A stretch of DNA of 64,000 bases. Origin: JBGSUZ01 sp043770095. Lineage in GTDB: Bacteria > Bacillota > Clostridia > Peptostreptococcales > Acidaminobacteraceae. A program made the position numbers and the translations under genes. A model generated the notes under the pieces. It saw nothing but the letters and a program-made list of their open reading frames with translations. It had not been told where the DNA came from and searched no databases. Shown here piece by piece: positions 59,514-64,000 of this stretch (within the stretch, counting starts at the first letter, position 1; each line of letters opens with the position of its first letter). The DNA lies in the NCBI GenBank assembly GCA_043770095.1, contig JAYVIR010000026.1, forward strand, positions 44,678 to 108,677, given 5' to 3'.

Positions 59514-60824
59514 ATGAGGATTAGCCAAAAAAATAAATATTATGTTTTTGTTTTTGCCATTGCCCTCATGATGACTGTCCTAATAGGCTGTCAATCAACG
59601 CCAAAACCTCTGGTATCTGAGAAGAAACCTGTTGCAGTCATTGCAAAACAGCTTTCTTTTCAACATTATTTTTCGGGATCGATCAGTGGTGGCATCGATC
59701 AGATGGTTCAAAAAATGAATGAGCAGTCGGATCAATTTAAAATTACAGCAGTACCACTAGATCATGAAGCTTTTAAAGTGAGAATCAAAGAGGCAATCGA
59801 TTCAGTCGATGCGGCAGATTTATATTCTTACTGGGCAGGTGCGAAGACCCAAAATCTTTCAGCGTCACTTGAACCTTTAAATGATGTTTGGGACGCTCAA
59901 AAATTGGACGATAAATTTCCAAAATCCATTATGGAATCGGCAGTGACTTATGACGGCAAGAAGTTGCTACTGCCTATTACGCAGCACTATGTCGGCATTG
60001 TCATCAATCAAAAAATCTTTGATGAGAATGGTCTTAAACCACCAAAGGATTGGACTGCGTATTTGAAAACATGTGAAACACTTAAATCAAAAGGCATTAT
60101 ACCCATCGCGCTAGGCTCAAAAAGCAAATGGCCGGCGCAATTTTGGTTTGATTATATTTTACTCAGGACGAGCGGCTATGATTATAGACAAACCTTGATG
60201 GCGGGTAAAGCGAGTTACACCGACCCTCAGGTCATGAAGAGTTTTGAACTATGGAAAATCCTATTGGACCGAGAGTATATCAATAAAGATGCGAATGCGC
60301 TGGAATGGGATACGGGCGCCGCAGAAATGGTTTATAGCGGAAAAGCGGCTATGACGCTCATGGGAACGTGGGTGATTGGCTATTATGAAGATTCAGCACA
60401 TCAGTGGAAACTAGGAACGGACTATAACATCATCGACTTTCCAGTGATGGATAGTTCTATTTCAAGTTGTGCCTTAGGGCCAATTGACGGCATTGTTATT
60501 CCGAAGGCTTCGATCAATAAGGAGCAGGCTAAGAGCATTATTGTGAATTTTGCGAGCGTAGAAAATCAAAAGGTGATGAGTCATGATTCGGGCGCCTTTG
60601 CACCAAGTTTGGAAGTTGAAGATGCCTTTTATTCACCTGAGCGCAGCGCGCTGCTTAAGCGAATAAGGCAAATGGAGCGCTGGGCATTTAATTATGATTT
60701 GGCGACACCCCCAGAACGTGCAGAGATTGGCTTAGATGCTTTCCAAGATTTTATTCAGTATCCTCAGGAATACAAATCAATTCTTGAAGTCGTTCAAAGG
60801 AAAATAGAAAAATTAGGCCATTAG
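59514..60824 (+). CDS. extracellular solute-binding lipoprotein (family 1)
   Basis: 436 residues. A signal peptide ends in the lipobox LIGC (about 24-27) and is followed by a family 1 sugar-type binding protein with two lobes (YDGKKLLLPITQHYVGIVIN, FDENGLKPPKDWTAYL, GTWVIGYYEDSA). No permease or ATPase genes follow. Instead a histidine kinase and response regulator come directly downstream, suggesting this binding protein senses a ligand for the kinase. ATG 59514 has GGGGG at 8 nt; the TTG at 59499 is within the ribosome binding site. Confidence 0.88.
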   Translation: MRISQKNKYYVFVFAIALMMTVLIGCQSTPKPLVSEKKPVAVIAKQLSFQHYFSGSISGGIDQMVQKMNEQSDQFKITAVPLDHEAFKVRIKEAIDSVDAADLYSYWAGAKTQNLSASLEPLNDVWDAQKLDDKFPKSIMESAVTYDGKKLLLPITQHYVGIVINQKIFDENGLKPPKDWTAYLKTCETLKSKGIIPIALGSKSKWPAQFWFDYILLRTSGYDYRQTLMAGKASYTDPQVMKSFELWKILLDREYINKDANALEWDTGAAEMVYSGKAAMTLMGTWVIGYYEDSAHQWKLGTDYNIIDFPVMDSSISSCALGPIDGIVIPKASINKEQAKSIIVNFASVENQKVMSHDSGAFAPSLEVEDAFYSPERSALLKRIRQMERWAFNYDLATPPERAEIGLDAFQDFIQYPQEYKSILEVVQRKIEKLGH

Positions 60825-60866
60825 CACATCCTATGGGTCCATTATAGAAGGAAAGGAGTGAAACTG

Positions 60867-63029
60867 ATGAGAAATTCACTAAAGCTTAAACTCAGAACAA
60901 AAGTAATCATCATTTTCACATTTGCCTTGCTCATTCTCATTTTAAACGCCCTGTTTTTTTCATCAAGCATTCAAAGCATTGCCAACCTTTCGCAGACCAT
61001 TCGCCAAATCGATGGACTGACTCCTAGTATTCAAGCGGTTAATCTTAATAAATTAACCTTTATACAAAGTCGTCAAAGAGCTGAATCCGAAGCGGTACTG
61101 GAAGGCCTGAACGGACTTCGCCGAGAAATTCAACTGTTATACAAAAACAAATGGCATTCAGAAATAAGCATACAAAACTTAGAAAAATTATATGGCATAT
61201 TGGATCAGTATGAAGCGACTTTTCAGGAATTTGTTGTTATGGAAGATCAAAAGCTAGCGCTTGAGGGCGATTGGAAGTCAACAACGGTCAAATTTTTTGA
61301 TCAATTGGCGGATTTAAGAAATCAATTGGATCAAGGCAAGATACAATTGACTAAAGTGCAAGACATCAAAGTATTAATGAACCAAATGAGTGAGATCGTT
61401 ATTCATGAGTCACTAGCAGAGACGCTTAAAGGCATTGACGTCAAAATGCTAAACACAGCTAAAGAGACTTCGTTAAAAGCAAAGGGCGCTGAACTGTTAA
61501 AACTGTTTACAGAAAACGGGAATGCTGTTATTGGCTATAAATTTATTAAGCTCTCAGAGTCGTATGACGAAACTCTCTCGCAATATCGAATTTTTCAATC
61601 TTCTCAAAACCAGAGATTAATCATACTCAACCAATCAACGATATCTTTACTGGACACTTCCAATAAATTGGTTGAAACATTGCAGACACAAATGAATCAG
61701 CAGACTAAAATGTTAATGAACAGATTGCTATTGACGGTTATAACGTCGATAATACTTGCTGGTCTATTGACCTGGTTTTTCGCTGCAGATTTGTTTAAAC
61801 GCTTAAAAAGTGTGGTAAGCGCTACTGAACTGATAGCGGAAGGGATTTATCACTTGCCATTAGAACTTTCTAGCAACCAAGACGAACTGGATCACTTGTC
61901 CAATAGCGTTAATCATATGGCGTTAAAATTACAGGCAGCTCAAGCTGAACTGGTAGAGAATAATAAAGATCTTGAAGAAAAAATTGTTGCAAGAACCTCT
62001 CAATTATCGAAGACTCTTGAAGATTTAAAACGCATCCAATTTCAAATTATTCAGTCTGAAAAAATGGCTGCCGTGGGACAACTCATTTCTGGAATTGCCC
62101 ACGAAATAAACACTCCGCTAGGTGCGATTAATTCCTCTATCGGAAACACCAAACATGCCATTGAACAGTTGCTACAATTGTATCCTGTAACCTACTGCAA
62201 TTGGTCTGATCAAGAAAAACGTGCTATGAAAAGAACCTTAGAATTGATGGAGAAAAAAACACAGCACCTGACAACGCGCGAAGAACGTCAACTTAAAAAA
62301 CAATTAACGACCTTGATGGCTGACTTTGAACTCGACTCACAGTCGGATATAAAAGAATCGTTGATTAATATTTTGTCAGATCTCCGAATTTACAATCCTA
62401 AAGAAGTTATTTTTCTTTTTAAGGAACCAAGAATTTTGGAAATTCTAGACCTTGCCAAAAAGAACAATCAGGTAACAAGAAGTCTTGAAACCATTACGAT
62501 TTCAAGCGAACGCGCTTCAAAAGTGGTAACGGCGCTCAAGAATTTTGCGCACTATAGTCCAGATGGCAAAATGGAATTGGCAGATTTAGTAGATGGCATT
62601 GAGCTTATACTGACGCTCTTTCATAGTAAAATTAAGCAAGGTGTTGAGCTTATCAGGGAATATCAGCCCTTGCCCCTTGTTTTATGCAATCCAGATGAAC
62701 TCAATCAGGTTTGGACGAACATACTATCAAATGCCTTTCAAGCCATCACCTATCAAGGACGCGTTGTCATTCGAACCAGAATTGAAGGTGCATTTGTAAA
62801 AATCGAGTTTGAAGATGATGGCCCTGGCATTCCGCTTGAAAGCCAAGACCATATTTTTGAACCGTTTTATACAACGAAAGTGACCGGCGAGGGCACTGGA
62901 CTTGGGCTCGATATTTCTAAAAAAATCATACAAAAACACCACGGTCAGATTACCTATACAAGCCAACCAGGAAAAACAATTTTTACTATTGAACTTCCTG
63001 TCAATATAAAGGAGGATCGCAATGCCTAA
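60867..63029 (+). CDS. membrane sensor histidine kinase
   Basis: 720 residues. Two membrane spans (about 10-30 and 287-307) flank a long, helical extracytoplasmic sensor region (about 31-286). Then come HAMP (about 308-365), a short coiled-coil, HisKA with phospho-accepting His412 in SGIAHEINTPLGA, and HATPase with NILSNAFQAI, DDGPGIP and GTGLGLDISKKII. An unusual insertion of about 115 residues separates the phospho-acceptor helix from SERASKVVTALKNFA. ATG 60867 has GGAAAGGAG upstream. It overlaps the response regulator gene and is expressed after the binding lipoprotein. Confidence 0.93.
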   Translation: MRNSLKLKLRTKVIIIFTFALLILILNALFFSSSIQSIANLSQTIRQIDGLTPSIQAVNLNKLTFIQSRQRAESEAVLEGLNGLRREIQLLYKNKWHSEISIQNLEKLYGILDQYEATFQEFVVMEDQKLALEGDWKSTTVKFFDQLADLRNQLDQGKIQLTKVQDIKVLMNQMSEIVIHESLAETLKGIDVKMLNTAKETSLKAKGAELLKLFTENGNAVIGYKFIKLSESYDETLSQYRIFQSSQNQRLIILNQSTISLLDTSNKLVETLQTQMNQQTKMLMNRLLLTVITSIILAGLLTWFFAADLFKRLKSVVSATELIAEGIYHLPLELSSNQDELDHLSNSVNHMALKLQAAQAELVENNKDLEEKIVARTSQLSKTLEDLKRIQFQIIQSEKMAAVGQLISGIAHEINTPLGAINSSIGNTKHAIEQLLQLYPVTYCNWSDQEKRAMKRTLELMEKKTQHLTTREERQLKKQLTTLMADFELDSQSDIKESLINILSDLRIYNPKEVIFLFKEPRILEILDLAKKNNQVTRSLETITISSERASKVVTALKNFAHYSPDGKMELADLVDGIELILTLFHSKIKQGVELIREYQPLPLVLCNPDELNQVWTNILSNAFQAITYQGRVVIRTRIEGAFVKIEFEDDGPGIPLESQDHIFEPFYTTKVTGEGTGLGLDISKKIIQKHHGQITYTSQPGKTIFTIELPVNIKEDRNA

Positions 63030-64000
63030 AAAACCGATTATTCTCTGTGTAGACGATGAAGAGATTATTCTTTCTAGTTTAAAAAATGAATTGCAAAACA
63101 TATTGGGAAATCAGTATGATTTTGAGTTTGCTGAGTCTTCGCAGGAGGCTATAGAATTGGTTGCGGAGCTGTTAGCAGACAATCGTGAATTTGCACTTGT
63201 GATTTCAGATTACTTAATGTCTGGTGGCAATGGTGACACGCTTTTGATAACGTTGCACGAACAAATTCCTAAAGCTGTAAAAATATTATTAACCGGACAA
63301 ACGGCATATGAAGGTATGGTTAATGTTGTCAACCGAGCTCAACTGTATCGCTTCATTGTCAAGCCATGGAATCGGGAAGATTTTATGATGACCATTTTAA
63401 GCGGCTTAAAAAGTTTTGTCACCGACAAAACCATTGAAGAACAAAATGCCAAATTAATGGATCTCAATCGAAATTTAGAAGCATTGGTAGACCAGCGTAC
63501 TCAAGATTTGCTCAATACGCAAAAGGAACTTCAAGAGGCCAATCAAATTCTCAAGGCAGAAAAAGAGCAATTAAGAATCGCTTCGATTACAGATCAATTG
63601 ACGCAACTTTTTAACCGTGCCTATACGCTTCAAAGGCTACAAGATGAAATACACGCATTTGATCGATACTCTGAGCCACTTTGCGTTTTGATGTTAGACA
63701 TAGACAATTTTAAAAGCGTCAACGATCGATTTGGCCATTTGGTGGGTGATCAGGCGCTGATTAAAGTGTCATCGGCGATACAAACGAGCGTTCGTAATAC
63801 AGATGTTGCAGGGCGCTATGGCGGCGAGGAATTTATAGTGATATTCACACATACCGCCCTAGAACAAGCCCTGAAGACCTCTGAGCGGATTTGCATGACC
63901 ATCAAAAACCTTGTTTTTGATACCCTCGACTTAAGTGTAACCATTAGCGGCGGTCTAAAGATGTATGAGGGGACAAGCATAGACGAATTTTTATCAAGTG
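63022..64000 (+). CDS. response regulator with GGDEF diguanylate cyclase domain (3' end beyond window)
   Basis: At least 326 residues, running off the window end. The receiver domain (about 5-125) has acidic residues VDDEE, the phospho-acceptor Asp63 in ISDYL, LLTGQ and IVKPW. A coiled-coil linker (about 140-180) leads to a GGDEF domain with GGEEF intact and an I-site RNTD exactly five residues upstream, as in PleD. Phosphorylation by the preceding kinase should trigger c-di-GMP synthesis with product inhibition. ATG 63022 overlaps the kinase stop and has AAAGGAGG upstream. Confidence 0.93.
   Translation, partial: MPKKPIILCVDDEEIILSSLKNELQNILGNQYDFEFAESSQEAIELVAELLADNREFALVISDYLMSGGNGDTLLITLHEQIPKAVKILLTGQTAYEGMVNVVNRAQLYRFIVKPWNREDFMMTILSGLKSFVTDKTIEEQNAKLMDLNRNLEALVDQRTQDLLNTQKELQEANQILKAEKEQLRIASITDQLTQLFNRAYTLQRLQDEIHAFDRYSEPLCVLMLDIDNFKSVNDRFGHLVGDQALIKVSSAIQTSVRNTDVAGRYGGEEFIVIFTHTALEQALKTSERICMTIKNLVFDTLDLSVTISGGLKMYEGTSIDEFLSS

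Overview
The window reads as a moderately AT-rich Gram-positive anaerobe of the class Clostridia (Firmicutes). The evidence is a single-chain 1270-residue PurL, a Bacillus/Clostridium-type Fe-S PurF, a T-box lysS leader, S-layer homology domains, an in-frame UGA selenoprotein, a sodium-pumping oxaloacetate decarboxylase module and consistent AGGAGG-type ribosome binding sites. A relative of Fusibacter or Acidaminobacter would fit, but I infer that from gene content and cannot prove it. I saw no rRNA, tRNA, CRISPR array, insertion sequence, integrase or phage gene.

Layout. 1-5.3 kb: the 3' end of argH, an orphan amino-acid-binding lipoprotein, T-box-controlled lysS, then two HesB/IscA-like genes. 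The first of these carries an in-frame UGA (Sec36) followed by a SECIS-like hairpin, the second has Cys36, and both have FUR-family-like palindromes. 5.3-13.7 kb: five consecutive exported envelope proteins (NAGPA-TPR, serine beta-lactamase-like, VanY-type D,D-carboxypeptidase, double beta-propeller, LysM-G5-M23 peptidase). 13.9-26.2 kb: a divergent LysR regulator, then purL and purECFMNHD. 26.3-30.5 kb: an EFR1 ferredoxin-flavodoxin, an XRE-TPR regulator divergent from an erythromycin-esterase/TIKI-like lipoprotein, and a MerR-GyrI regulator. 30.5-35.1 kb: a MacAB-like ABC export operon behind a long, structured leader. 35.2-42.4 kb: a three-SLH surface protein, an ankyrin lipoprotein, a flotillin-like SPFH protein, a short chromate transporter with a D-cysteine desulfhydrase, and a short bL25-like protein with a long leader.

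42.6-53 kb is the most distinctive block. A sigma-54 activator lies next to a near-consensus -24/-12 promoter driving a YfcC-family carrier, isoaspartyl dipeptidase, a soluble MCP-type signalling domain fused to a solute-binding domain, and a Na+-translocating decarboxylase encoded as separate carboxyltransferase, biotin carrier, beta subunit and an apparently split gamma subunit. The likely logic is uptake of (iso)aspartyl peptides, hydrolysis to aspartate, conversion to oxaloacetate (the enzyme for this is not in the window), and decarboxylation that builds the sodium gradient which may power uptake.

53-64 kb: a decayed YggL-like gene, azoreductase with a divergent HxlR regulator, a secreted (alpha/alpha)-toroid-like protein, a ROK regulator with D-lyxose isomerase and a PfkB kinase, and finally a solute-binding lipoprotein, histidine kinase and receiver-GGDEF cyclase that runs off the window end.
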